A DNA stretch of 64,000 nt, taken from contig JACRNY010000005.1 in the NCBI GenBank assembly GCA_016214695.1, forward strand, positions 1 through 64,000, written 5' to 3'. The stretch is from Nitrosomonadales bacterium (lineage in GTDB: Bacteria > Pseudomonadota > Gammaproteobacteria > Burkholderiales > Gallionellaceae). The notes below the pieces were generated by a model. It had not been told where the DNA came from. It saw only the letters and a list, made by a program, of their open reading frames with translations, and made no database searches. Position 1 is the stretch's first letter, and the number at the start of each line of letters is the position of its first letter. Position numbers and translations under genes: made by a program. Shown in pieces: positions 45,480-55,492 of this stretch.

Positions 45480-46111
45480 TTGATGGCTCCGGCAAAAGCA
45501 TCCAGCATGGGTTGTATGGTCGCGCGCTTGAGTTTCAGCGAAGCCTGGTTCACCACCAGGCGCGAGGATATCTGCACGATCTCCTCGACCGCCTTGAGGT
45601 CGTTGGCCTTCAGGGTCGCGCCGCTGCTCACCAGGTCGACGATGGCATCGGACAGCCCCACCAGAGGTGCCAGCTCCATCGAACCGTACAGCTTGATGAG
45701 ATCGACATGCACGCCCTTGGAGGCGAAGTGCTCGCGCGCGGTCTTCACGTACTTGGTGGCGACGCGCAAGCGCGCACCCTGCTTCACCGCCGATTCGTAA
45801 TCGAAGCCGTTGCGTACCGCGACCATCATGCGGCACTTGGCGATATTGAGATCGATCGGCTGGTACAAGCCCTCGCCGCCATGTTCGTTGAGCACGTCCT
45901 TGCCTGCCACGCCGAGGTCGGCGGCACCGTACTGCACATAGGTCGGCACATCGGAGGCGCGCACGATGATCAGGCGCACATCGGCGCGGTTGGTCGGCAG
46001 GATGAGCTTGCGCGAAGACTCCGGGTCTTCCAGCGGCGTGATCCCCGCGGCTTTGAGCAGCGGCAGGGTCTCTTCGAAGATGCGGCCTTTGGATAAGGCG
46101 ATGGTGATCAT
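45476..46111 (-). CDS. hisG: ATP phosphoribosyltransferase, short form
   Basis: The first enzyme of histidine synthesis, joining ATP and PRPP. At 211 residues it is the short form that lacks the C-terminal regulatory domain and needs HisZ, which is not in the window. [29 protein letters not shown] and the PRPP loop [19 protein letters not shown] are characteristic. Confidence 0.97.
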   Translation of the reverse strand: MITIALSKGRIFEETLPLLKAAGITPLEDPESSRKLILPTNRADVRLIIVRASDVPTYVQYGAADLGVAGKDVLNEHGGEGLYQPIDLNIAKCRMMVAVRNGFDYESAVKQGARLRVATKYVKTAREHFASKGVHVDLIKLYGSMELAPLVGLSDAIVDLVSSGATLKANDLKAVEEIVQISSRLVVNQASLKLKRATIQPMLDAFAGAIK

Positions 46112-46124
46112 TTGCTGCTTTCTC

Positions 46125-47405
<1,281 letters not shown>

Positions 47406-47699
47406 TTAACGTGGTGACTGGTTCAATGGCAACGCATCCGCCACACCATACAGGCCGGCGAGACTGCGCAGATTGTCGGGGACATTGACGAGATTCAACT
47501 TGGCATCGTGGCGTTGCGCGTTGCGCAGCCAGCCCAGCAGCAAACTGACTGCGGCGGAATCCGCCACTTCGACCTGGGACAGGTCGATTGTCCAGGCCTT
47601 CCCTTCCAGCGGCTGCATGGCTTCGGCGAACGAAGTGCCGATGGTGTCCATCGTCAAACGGCCGGACACCTTCAGGAGGTCACCCTCGCGCTGGATCAT
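47406..47699 (-). CDS. mlaB: MlaB STAS protein of the lipid transport complex
   Basis: A 97-residue STAS domain protein: VSGRLTMDTIGTSF, TIDLSQVEVADSAAVSLLLGWL (with the conserved Ser after DS). MlaB binds the MlaF ATPase and stabilises the MlaFEDB complex. It overlaps mlaC by four bases. Confidence 0.92.
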   Translation of the reverse strand: MIQREGDLLKVSGRLTMDTIGTSFAEAMQPLEGKAWTIDLSQVEVADSAAVSLLLGWLRNAQRHDAKLNLVNVPDNLRSLAGLYGVADALPLNQSPR

Positions 47700-48343
47700 T
47701 TCGACTCCGCTTTCTCGGCCGATGCAGCATTGGTTGCAGCTGTCCGGTTCTTGTCGACCAGTGTCTTGATCAATCCGTCGATGCCGATCTGCTGGACCTG
47801 GTCGGCGAAGGTGCCGCGATAGCTGGTCACCAGACTGACGCCCTCGACCGTCAGGTCGAACACCTTCCAGCCGTCGGGTGTCTTTTCCAGATCGTAGTCC
47901 ACCAGGATGGGCTGCTGCGCACCGGGCTTGATGATCTCGGTCTTGACGGTCACCTCATCCATGGCGGCATCGAGCTTGAGCGGCTTGACCTCGATGATCT
48001 GGTCGCGATACGAGGTGAAAGCCTTGGTATAGGTACGCACCAGCAGGATGCGGAACTCCGACTGCAGGGCCTTCTTCTGCTCGGGTGTGGCGCTGCGCCA
48101 GGCCTTGCCCACGGCCAATTTGGTCATGCGCTCGAAATTGAAGTGCGGCAACACCTTGGCATCCACCAGCTCCAGCATCTTCTTCTGGTTGCCGGCGCGC
48201 AGTTCCTTGTCGGCGCGCACGATGTCGAGCACCTCGCGCACCGTGCTCTTGATCAGCACATCCGGATCCGGGATATCGGCGCGCGCCACCGACACCGCGC
48301 ACGACAGCCACACACCGCACAGCAAAGCAAACGTCTTCTTCAT
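47696..48343 (-). CDS. mlaC: MlaC periplasmic phospholipid-binding protein
   Basis: A 215-residue exported protein (signal peptide MKKTFALLCGVWLSCAVSVARA) of the Tgt2/MlaC family: HFNFERMTKLAVGKAWR and TYTKAFTSYRDQ are conserved. It carries phospholipids between MlaA in the outer membrane and MlaFEDB. Confidence 0.94.
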   Translation of the reverse strand: MKKTFALLCGVWLSCAVSVARADIPDPDVLIKSTVREVLDIVRADKELRAGNQKKMLELVDAKVLPHFNFERMTKLAVGKAWRSATPEQKKALQSEFRILLVRTYTKAFTSYRDQIIEVKPLKLDAAMDEVTVKTEIIKPGAQQPILVDYDLEKTPDGWKVFDLTVEGVSLVTSYRGTFADQVQQIGIDGLIKTLVDKNRTAATNAASAEKAESK

Positions 48344-48362
48344 TTCTCAGTTCTTCCGTATA

Positions 48363-48830
48363 TCACTTCGCATCGACACTCGATGTGAAGAACTTGCCGA
48401 TCAGGTCTTCCAGCACCACCGCCGACTGCGTCTTCTTGAATTCGTCGCCGCTCTTCAGCATCACGTCGTCGCCGCCCGGCATCAGCCCGATGTATTGCTC
48501 GCCCAGCAGGCCGGAGGTCAGGATGTTGGCGAAGGTGTCCTTGGGGAACTGGTAACGCTTGTCGATGCTCATGGTCACCTTGGCTTCATAGCGCTCAGTA
48601 TCCAGCACGATGCTGGTCACCCGCCCCACCAGCACACCGGAACTACGCACCGAGGCAGTCGGCTTCAGGCCGCCCACGTTGGTGAAATGCGCCTGCAACT
48701 CGTATGACTCCGATACGTTATAAGTACTCAAGTTCCCGACCTTGAGCGCCAGCACCACCAGCGCGGCGAGACCCGCCACCACGAAAGCGCCCACCCACAG
48801 ATCCAATGTCGTACGTTCCATAATGCTCAC
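48363..48830 (-). CDS. mlaD: MlaD MCE-domain protein
   Basis: A 155-residue inner-membrane-anchored protein: N-terminal helix WVGAFVVAGLAALVVLALKVG and one MCE domain (AHFTNVGGLKPTASVRSSGV, GLLGEQYIGL). MlaD forms the hexameric periplasmic ring through which lipids pass. A 141-nt AT-rich gap separates it from mlaE. Confidence 0.95.
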   Translation of the reverse strand: MSIMERTTLDLWVGAFVVAGLAALVVLALKVGNLSTYNVSESYELQAHFTNVGGLKPTASVRSSGVLVGRVTSIVLDTERYEAKVTMSIDKRYQFPKDTFANILTSGLLGEQYIGLMPGGDDVMLKSGDEFKKTQSAVVLEDLIGKFFTSSVDAK

Positions 48831-48971
48831 CTCTAAAAATCCAAATTTTGTCGTAATACTGCGTTGCTCACAAAAAATTACTCCTTACATATCCCCCATA
48901 TGCCGCGTCGCAATTTTTTGCTCGCGTCTTGTCTTACTTAAAACTTCGAACTTTTAGAAGCGAGCATATCC
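48831..48971. other. AT-rich non-coding gap inside the mla operon
   Basis: This stretch is much richer in A and T than its surroundings and separates mlaE from mlaD, which normally abut. It has the inverted pair CAAAAAATT/AATTTTTTG (about 48871-48928) and an AAAACTTCGAACTTTT near-palindrome at the right. No ORF is seen. It could be a small non-autonomous element or a regulatory insert. Confidence 0.5.
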
Positions 48972-49760
48972 TCAAGCTCCTTGAAACATGAATGCGGTCA
49001 AAATGAAATCCAGCATCAATATCGCCAGCGACGATTGCACCACCGTGCGTGTGGTCGCCCCCGAGACACCCTCTGCCGTAGGCGGAGCATCGTAGCCCTC
49101 GAACAACGCGATGGCCGTGACCGCCAGGCCGAACACGAAACTCTTGATCACACCGTTCAGTATGTCATGCTGGAAATCCACCGATGCCTGCATCTGCGAC
49201 CAGAACGAGCCCTCATCCACGCCGATGTTCACCACGCCGACCACATAGCCGCCGAACACGCCCATCGCCGAGAACAGCGCCGCCAGCAACGGCATGGAGA
49301 TCACACCCGCCCAGAAACGCGGAGCAACCACGCGCGCGATCGGGTTGACCGCCATCATCTCCATCGCGGCGATCTGCTCGGTCGCTTTCATCAAACCGAT
49401 CTCTGCAGTCATCGCCGAACCGGCGCGACTGGCGAACAGCAACGCCGCCAGCACCGGCCCCAGTTCGCGCACCAGACTGAGCGCCACCAGCGAACCCAGC
49501 GCCGATTCCGAGCCGTAGCGCTTCAGCGTTTCATAGCCCTGCAACCCCAGCACCATACCGACAAACATCCCCGCCACCAGGATGATGATGAGCGACATCA
49601 CCCCGCTGGAGAACATCTCTTTCACCGTCAATTGGAAACGGCGGAAACTGAGACCGGAATAGAACAGCGTCATACCGAAGAAACGCGTCGCATAGCCGAT
49701 ACGCCAGACCGCATTGATGCTGCGGCGACCGATGGTCCTCAGACTCTTCACGATAGGCAT
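48972..49760 (-). CDS. mlaE: MlaE ABC permease
   Basis: A 262-residue permease with about five or six membrane segments. FSSGVMSLIIILVAGMFVGMV, VRELGPVLAALLFASRAGSA and EQIAAMEMMAVNPIARVV are the MlaE/TtgI2 signature. It shares one base with mlaF. Confidence 0.96.
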   Translation of the reverse strand: MPIVKSLRTIGRRSINAVWRIGYATRFFGMTLFYSGLSFRRFQLTVKEMFSSGVMSLIIILVAGMFVGMVLGLQGYETLKRYGSESALGSLVALSLVRELGPVLAALLFASRAGSAMTAEIGLMKATEQIAAMEMMAVNPIARVVAPRFWAGVISMPLLAALFSAMGVFGGYVVGVVNIGVDEGSFWSQMQASVDFQHDILNGVIKSFVFGLAVTAIALFEGYDAPPTAEGVSGATTRTVVQSSLAILMLDFILTAFMFQGA

Positions 49761-50560
49761 CAGGCACTCACTCCCAGATCTTTGCGATAATCCCCGCCGG
49801 GATAATGGAACGGCACCGGGCCGTCCATCTCGCCGTGCACGAACTGGTGCACGAACGACTTGTCGGAAGCGCGGATCTCTTCCGGCGTGCCCTCCGCGAC
49901 GATCACGCCATCGGCGATGAAATAGATGTAATCGACGATCTTCATCGACTCCTGCACGTCGTGCGTCACGATCACCGAGGTCGCGCCCAGCGCGTCGTTC
50001 AGCCTGCGGATCAACTGCCCCACCACCGTGAGCGAGATCGGGTCCAGCCCGGCGAACGGCTCATCGTACAGGATCAGCATCGGATCGAGCGCCACGGTGC
50101 GCGCCAGCGCTACACGCCGCGCCATGCCGCCGGACAGTTCGGCGGGCATCAGATCGTGGGTGCCGCGCAAGCCGACCGCATGCAGCTTCATCATCACCAG
50201 ATCGCGGATGACCTCTTCCGGCAGGTTCGTATGCTCGCGCATCTGGAACGCAACATTGTCGAACACCGACATATCCGTGAACAGCGCGCCGAACTGGAAC
50301 AGCACCCCCATCTTGCGGCGCATTTCATACAACCCTTGCCGGTCCAGCGCGTGCATATCCTGCCCGTCTATCCTGATCTCGCCCTTTGTGGGCTTGATCG
50401 CGCCGCCGATCAGCCGGAACAGCGTGGTCTTGCCGCAGCCGCTCCCGCCCATGATGGCGATGAGCTTGCCTTTCGGAAAGGACATATTGATGCCTTTCAG
50501 AATAGGACGGCTGTCGTAGGCAAAATTGACGTCGCGGACTTCTACCAGAGGTGCGGACAC
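49760..50560 (-). CDS. mlaF: MlaF ABC ATPase
   Basis: The 266-residue ATPase of the lipid transporter. Walker A GGSGCGKTTLF, the signature LSGGMARRVALART, Walker B LILYDEPFAGLDP and the H-loop VTHD are visible. It is the first gene of the mlaFEDCB-murA-hisG-hisD run. Confidence 0.96.
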   Translation of the reverse strand: MSAPLVEVRDVNFAYDSRPILKGINMSFPKGKLIAIMGGSGCGKTTLFRLIGGAIKPTKGEIRIDGQDMHALDRQGLYEMRRKMGVLFQFGALFTDMSVFDNVAFQMREHTNLPEEVIRDLVMMKLHAVGLRGTHDLMPAELSGGMARRVALARTVALDPMLILYDEPFAGLDPISLTVVGQLIRRLNDALGATSVIVTHDVQESMKIVDYIYFIADGVIVAEGTPEEIRASDKSFVHQFVHGEMDGPVPFHYPGGDYRKDLGVSA

Positions 50561-50706
50561 TTATGAACCTATCGCGGGTTGAAGAGGCGCGCATTCTAAA
50601 CTACGCCACGATAACTTGGAAATCGGCGATTACTTGAGCTTGACGCGATTGCGGGCTATCCTGCGCGACGTTACACATATCTCGTGCTTACTTTCAGGAT
50701 AACAGC

Positions 50707-52122
50707 GTGACACTCCCATCCCTGCTCATCGTCGATGACGATCCGCTCATCCGCGATTCCCTGCGCCTGATCCTGGGGGACGATTTCGACATCCACCTCG
50801 CCGAAGACCGCCCGCACGCCATCCGTCTGCTGCGCGACATGGACAGCCCGCCACAACTGGCACTGGTCGACCTGGGACTGCCGCCCACACCGCACCGCCC
50901 GGAAGAAGGTTTCAAACTCATCACCGAGCTGCTGGCGCACTCGCCCAACATCAAGGTCATCACACTCTCCGGCCAGAACGAGGAAAGCAATGCGCGGCAT
51001 GCACGCACGCTCGGCGCCATCGAATTCGTCGCCAAACCCTGCGGCCCGGAAACCTTGCGCACCCTGCTGCAGGATGCCCTGCGCATCCAGCAGAGCGAAC
51101 AGGCCGGCTTCAGCGACAGCCAGTCGCTGTTCGGCATCATCGGCAACAGCCAGCCCATCCAGGCGATGCGCAGCCAGATCGAGCTGTATGCCAAGACCCC
51201 CTACCCGGTGATGATCGAGGGTGAGTCGGGCAGCGGCAAGGAACTGGTCGCCACCGCCCTGCAACGTCTGAGCGGCAAACCAGACACATCTTACGTCGTG
51301 CTCAACTGTGCCGCCATCTCGCCCAACCTGCTCGAATCCACCCTGTTCGGCCACGCCAAGGGGGCTTTCACCGGCGCGACCAGCGCTCAGAGCGGCTTCT
51401 TCGAGCGCGCCGAGAACGGCACGTTGTTCCTCGACGAGATCGGCGAGATGCCACAGGAGCTGCAAGCCAAACTGCTGCGCGTGCTGGAGAACGGCGAATA
51501 CCAGCGCGTCGGCGAAGCCGTCACCCGCAAGAGCAACGCGCGCATCATCGCCGCCACCAACCGCGACCTGAAACTGGCCGTACGCGGCGGCACTTTCCGC
51601 ACCGACCTCTATCACCGCCTGAGCATCTTCACCATCCAGGTGCCGCCGCTGCGTACGCTGGGCGAGGACAAAATCCTGCTGCTGGAGCATTTCAAGAAGT
51701 TCTACGCGGCACAGGCACAGCGCCCGCCGTTCGATCTCGATCCGGCCGCGCTCGATGCCTGGAAGAGCTACCCCTTCCCCGGCAACACGCGCGAGTTGCG
51801 CAACATCGTCATCCGCCTGACCACCAAATATCCCGGCCTCAAGGTGAATGCAAAACAGCTGGAAGCCGAGTTCGACCCGCAACCGGATGCGACCGGCGCC
51901 GCGCCGACCGATCTGACTGCCGATGCCAAGCAAGTGTTGCAGCAGGGCAATTTCGATCTGGATGAACTATTGATAGGCTATACTGCCCGTTATATAGACG
52001 CCGCCATGGAGCTGGCGCACGGCAACGTCAGCGAAGCCGCCAAGCTGCTGGGCATCGCGCGCACCACGCTATACAGCCGCATGGAAGCGGTACAAAAACA
52101 CAAAGCGCAGAAAGTTCAGTAA
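50707..52122 (+). CDS. NtrC-family response regulator (PrsR-like)
   Basis: A 471-residue sigma54-dependent regulator. Receiver: LIVDDDP, phospho-acceptor D55 (ALVDLGLPP). AAA domain: Walker A GESGSGKE, the sigma54 contact loop GAFTGA and LFLDEIGEM. C-terminal Fis-type HTH: NVSEAAKLLGIARTTLYSRM. It starts at GTG 50707. It resembles regulators near exopolysaccharide/PEP-CTERM and pilus loci. No histidine kinase is adjacent. It lies 11 nt before the mshM-like gene, so it is probably the first gene of the pilus operon. Confidence 0.88.
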   Translation: MTLPSLLIVDDDPLIRDSLRLILGDDFDIHLAEDRPHAIRLLRDMDSPPQLALVDLGLPPTPHRPEEGFKLITELLAHSPNIKVITLSGQNEESNARHARTLGAIEFVAKPCGPETLRTLLQDALRIQQSEQAGFSDSQSLFGIIGNSQPIQAMRSQIELYAKTPYPVMIEGESGSGKELVATALQRLSGKPDTSYVVLNCAAISPNLLESTLFGHAKGAFTGATSAQSGFFERAENGTLFLDEIGEMPQELQAKLLRVLENGEYQRVGEAVTRKSNARIIAATNRDLKLAVRGGTFRTDLYHRLSIFTIQVPPLRTLGEDKILLLEHFKKFYAAQAQRPPFDLDPAALDAWKSYPFPGNTRELRNIVIRLTTKYPGLKVNAKQLEAEFDPQPDATGAAPTDLTADAKQVLQQGNFDLDELLIGYTARYIDAAMELAHGNVSEAAKLLGIARTTLYSRMEAVQKHKAQKVQ

Positions 52123-52133
52123 AGGGGAAGCAG

Positions 52134-53639
52134 ATGTATCTGGAGCATTTCGGCCTGACCGAGCCACCGTTCAAGATCACTCCGGTCACCGAATTCTTCT
52201 TTTCCGGAGCCAACCGGGGCGAGATCCTCGATGCACTGATCTACGCCATCACCGACGGCGAAGGCATCGTCAAGATCAGCGGCGAGGTCGGTAGCGGCAA
52301 GACCATGCTGTGCCGCATGCTGCTGGACCGCCTGCCCTCCAACATCAAGGCGATCTACCTCGCCAACCCCAGCATGTCGCGCGACGAGCTGCTGTATGCC
52401 ATCGCCGACAGGCTCGATCTCGACCTCGAAGGCAAACGCGTCAACATCATCCTGCAGACCCTGCAGAACCATCTGGAAGCGATGTACGAACGCGGCGAAC
52501 GCTGCGTGGTGCTGGTGGACGAAGCCCATGCCATGCCGCTGGAAACTTTGGAAGAATTGCGCCTGCTCTACAACCTGCAGGTCGGCAAACACAAACTGAT
52601 CCAGATCGTGCTGTTCGGCCAGCCCGAACTGGATGTGAAGCTGGAGCAGACCAATATGCGCCAGCTGAAGGACCGCATCGTCCATCACTTCAGCATCCTG
52701 CCCATTTCGCGCAAGGTGATCGACGATTACCTGATGTTCCGCATGCGCGCCGCCGGTTACAAGGGGCCGGACATCTTCTCGCCAGCCGCCGTGCAACTCA
52801 TCGGCAAGGCCTCGCAAGGCCTGATGCGCCGCGTCAACATCCTTGCCGACAAATCGCTGCTCGCCGCCTTCGTCGAGAACACGCACAACATCGAATCGCG
52901 CCATGTGCTCGCCGCCATCCGCGACAGCGAAATGACCCCCAACCGCAATCTGCTCAACCGCAAGAGCTTCGCGATGGCGGGCGGCGTCGCCCTGTTCGCC
53001 GCGACCCTGGCCGGTGCCGGCTGGTTCATGGGACAGGAGAAAGTGCACAGCCCGCCCCAGATGGCCACGCAATCGATCAATGTGGCACAAGCCGCAAACA
53101 TCGACGCTGCAGCCATCCCGGCTTCCCAGCCTGCCGCCTCCGAAGTCGTGGCAGCCGCCCCGGAGCCGCTTGCCGCCGCCGTTTCCGCCGTCCCGGCGGC
53201 GCCTGTCGAACAAGCCGCAGAACCGGTCGCAGCAAGCAAGCCGGTTGCAAAAGCCGCCCCGGCAAAACCTGCCGCTGCTTCAGCACCGACACCCGCCCCG
53301 GCATCGCAGGCCACCCTGTTGCAACAGCGACTGGACGCCACCAGCGCGATGATCTCCATGCCCGGACGAGGCAACGTCAGCATCCAGCTGTTCTACACCG
53401 ACGATATCCGCCCTGAACGCATGGAGCGTTTCCTCGGCCGGGCTCAAAGATTGGGCAAACTTGCCGAGATATATATCGTACCGATCAAGTTGAACGGAAA
53501 AGACGGCTACCGCGTGCTGTTTGGCGTCTATCCCAATAGCGACGCGGCCCGCACAGGGATCCAGGAGCTGCCGCAACGCTACAAGGACGCTTTTGCGCCC
53601 ACCCTGCACATGCTAGATGGCTCGCAGAATCCGCTATAA
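52134..53639 (+). CDS. mshM: MshM/ExeA-type AAA ATPase fused to a SPOR domain
   Basis: A 501-residue three-part protein. Residues 1-270 are an ExeA/MshM AAA ATPase (HFGLTEPPFKITP, Walker A GEVGSGKT at 50-57, Walker B CVVLVDEAH near 128). A membrane helix follows (about 281-300, VALFAATLAGAGWF), then an Ala/Pro-rich periplasmic linker of about 120 residues, then a C-terminal SPOR-like domain (SIQLFYTDDI, YRVLFGVYPNSDAA). SPOR domains bind denuded peptidoglycan. The ATPase is expected to help secretin or pilus assembly through the wall. Confidence 0.85.
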   Translation: MYLEHFGLTEPPFKITPVTEFFFSGANRGEILDALIYAITDGEGIVKISGEVGSGKTMLCRMLLDRLPSNIKAIYLANPSMSRDELLYAIADRLDLDLEGKRVNIILQTLQNHLEAMYERGERCVVLVDEAHAMPLETLEELRLLYNLQVGKHKLIQIVLFGQPELDVKLEQTNMRQLKDRIVHHFSILPISRKVIDDYLMFRMRAAGYKGPDIFSPAAVQLIGKASQGLMRRVNILADKSLLAAFVENTHNIESRHVLAAIRDSEMTPNRNLLNRKSFAMAGGVALFAATLAGAGWFMGQEKVHSPPQMATQSINVAQAANIDAAAIPASQPAASEVVAAAPEPLAAAVSAVPAAPVEQAAEPVAASKPVAKAAPAKPAAASAPTPAPASQATLLQQRLDATSAMISMPGRGNVSIQLFYTDDIRPERMERFLGRAQRLGKLAEIYIVPIKLNGKDGYRVLFGVYPNSDAARTGIQELPQRYKDAFAPTLHMLDGSQNPL

Positions 53640-53731
53640 GCGATTGAAGGAAAAAGTATATAGGCCAAACGACATATTGCCGATGTCGGGAAATGATGTT
53701 ACCTTGCGCCGAAACAAAGGGGGAAAAGGGA

Positions 53732-55492
53732 ATGAGGTTCACTCACATATTGCTGTGTTCGGCTTGTGTCTCGCTGGCCGCATGTGGCACCAAGCAGCTT
53801 ACGCCGTCTGACAAGCATCTCCAGCAGAGCAGCCTGGAATCCCCCCAGGCAACCGGAACCATCCCGCAACCCAGCAAACGCGCCGTCGTCCTTCCCCCGC
53901 CGAAGCCCGCAACCAAAGTCGAAACTTATAGTGTCGTCGTCTCCAGCCTTCCGGTACGCGAGATACTGTTCGCACTGGCACGCGATGCCAAGGTCAACAT
54001 CGACATCCATCAGGGCATAGAAGGCACCGTCACCCTCAACGCCATCAACCAGACCCTGCCGCAGATCCTCGACCGCATCTCCAAGCAAGTGGACATGCGT
54101 TACGAACTGGAGAACGGCAACCTGATCGTGATGCCGGACCTGCCCTTCCTGAGAAGTTACAAGATCGATTATGTGAACATGACTCGCGATGCTGAAGGTG
54201 GTATCGCTAACACCACTCAAGTCGGCGGCGCTGCCACTGGCGGATCCGGTGGCAACAATTCCCAACTTTCCATCAAGAACTCTTCCAAAAATCGTTTCTG
54301 GGAGACGCTGGAAAAGAACGTCAAAGACATTCTGAGAGAAACTGACAAGGAGGTCGTGGTTTCCCGCCGCGTCGCGTCCACTGAAGAATCCACAACAAAA
54401 GAGAAAGATGAAAAGTCAAACAACAAGGACACGAGCGGCGAGAGTGTCCGTGCTGCCGGAGGCGCAGAACGTGCGGGGAAGAGCAGCGATCAGGATTACA
54501 AGGATTACCAAACGCTGCAAGCTGCGTCGGTGATCTCCAGCCCGGAAGCCGGCATCATTACCGTACGGGCTACAGGCAAACAGCATGCGAAGATTCAAGA
54601 CTTCATCTCACAAGTCATGCGTACTGCGCGTCGTCAGGTACTTATCGAAGCGACCATCGCGGAAGTGCGCCTGAACAGCAATTATCAACAAGGCATCGAT
54701 TGGAAGCGGTTGCGTTTGGGGTCGAAGGGTTTTGCGATTTCTCAAAATGCCACGAACTTGGGAACTGGTAATGCCTTGAGCGCAACACAAACAGGCCAGA
54801 TGCTACTTCTGAACTATGTCAATCCAACTTCAAAATTTGGGGATTTGACATCAAATGTTTCACTGCTCGAGACTTTCGGCGATGTGAAGGTACTCTCCAG
54901 CCCAAAAATCAGCGTGATGAACAACCAGACTGCGATGCTGCGCGTCGTGGACAATCTGGTGTACTTCACCATCAAGGCGGACACCGTAACAAACCAGACA
55001 ACGACCACAACTACATACACAACGACCGCTGTCACCGTACCAACCGGTTTCACTATGAGCGTGACGCCGCAGATCAATGATAGTGACAGTGTATTGCTTA
55101 ACTTGCGTCCTTCCATAACACGCCTTCTCCGTTACGTCCCAGATCCTAATCCCGCTTTAAAAATTGCTGGCGTCACCAGCAGCATCCCGGAAATGCAAAC
55201 GCGCGAGATGGAGTCGGTGCTTAAGATCGAGAACAACCAGATCGCCATCCTCGGCGGTTTGATGCAGGATGAAATAAACAATACGACGGATTCAGTTCCT
55301 CTGCTGGGTGACATTCCAATTGCTGGTGAGGCCTTCAAGAACCGCAACGACAAGAAGAGCAAAACCGAACTGGTGATCTTCCTGCGCCCGGTGGTGATCA
55401 AGGATGCCAGCATCAATGGCGACTACAGCGATTACAAGGACAATCTGCCGGATGCCGACTTCCTCAAGCCGGAGAATGAGAAGAAGCCATGA
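53732..55492 (+). CDS. mshL: MSHA pilus secretin MshL
   Basis: A 586-residue lipoprotein secretin. The ATG at 53732 gives a signal MRFTHILLCSACVSLAAC with lipobox LAAC and follows GGGGGAAAAGGGA. An STN-type domain (VREILFALARDAKVNIDI) precedes a secretin N domain, and the C-terminal secretin domain has VLSSPKISVMNNQTA, EMESVLKIENNQIAILGG and VPLLGDIPIAG. A charged Ser/Lys/Glu insert (about residues 205-260) and AT-richer stretches around 54190-54480 and 54690-55190 stand out from the neighbours. It forms the outer-membrane channel of the pilus. Confidence 0.93.
   Translation: MRFTHILLCSACVSLAACGTKQLTPSDKHLQQSSLESPQATGTIPQPSKRAVVLPPPKPATKVETYSVVVSSLPVREILFALARDAKVNIDIHQGIEGTVTLNAINQTLPQILDRISKQVDMRYELENGNLIVMPDLPFLRSYKIDYVNMTRDAEGGIANTTQVGGAATGGSGGNNSQLSIKNSSKNRFWETLEKNVKDILRETDKEVVVSRRVASTEESTTKEKDEKSNNKDTSGESVRAAGGAERAGKSSDQDYKDYQTLQAASVISSPEAGIITVRATGKQHAKIQDFISQVMRTARRQVLIEATIAEVRLNSNYQQGIDWKRLRLGSKGFAISQNATNLGTGNALSATQTGQMLLLNYVNPTSKFGDLTSNVSLLETFGDVKVLSSPKISVMNNQTAMLRVVDNLVYFTIKADTVTNQTTTTTTYTTTAVTVPTGFTMSVTPQINDSDSVLLNLRPSITRLLRYVPDPNPALKIAGVTSSIPEMQTREMESVLKIENNQIAILGGLMQDEINNTTDSVPLLGDIPIAGEAFKNRNDKKSKTELVIFLRPVVIKDASINGDYSDYKDNLPDADFLKPENEKKP

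Noticed and set aside
50561-50706. Sigma54 promoter before the NtrC-type regulator
   Set aside because: No acceptable GG-N10-GC element with the right context was found in the gap.
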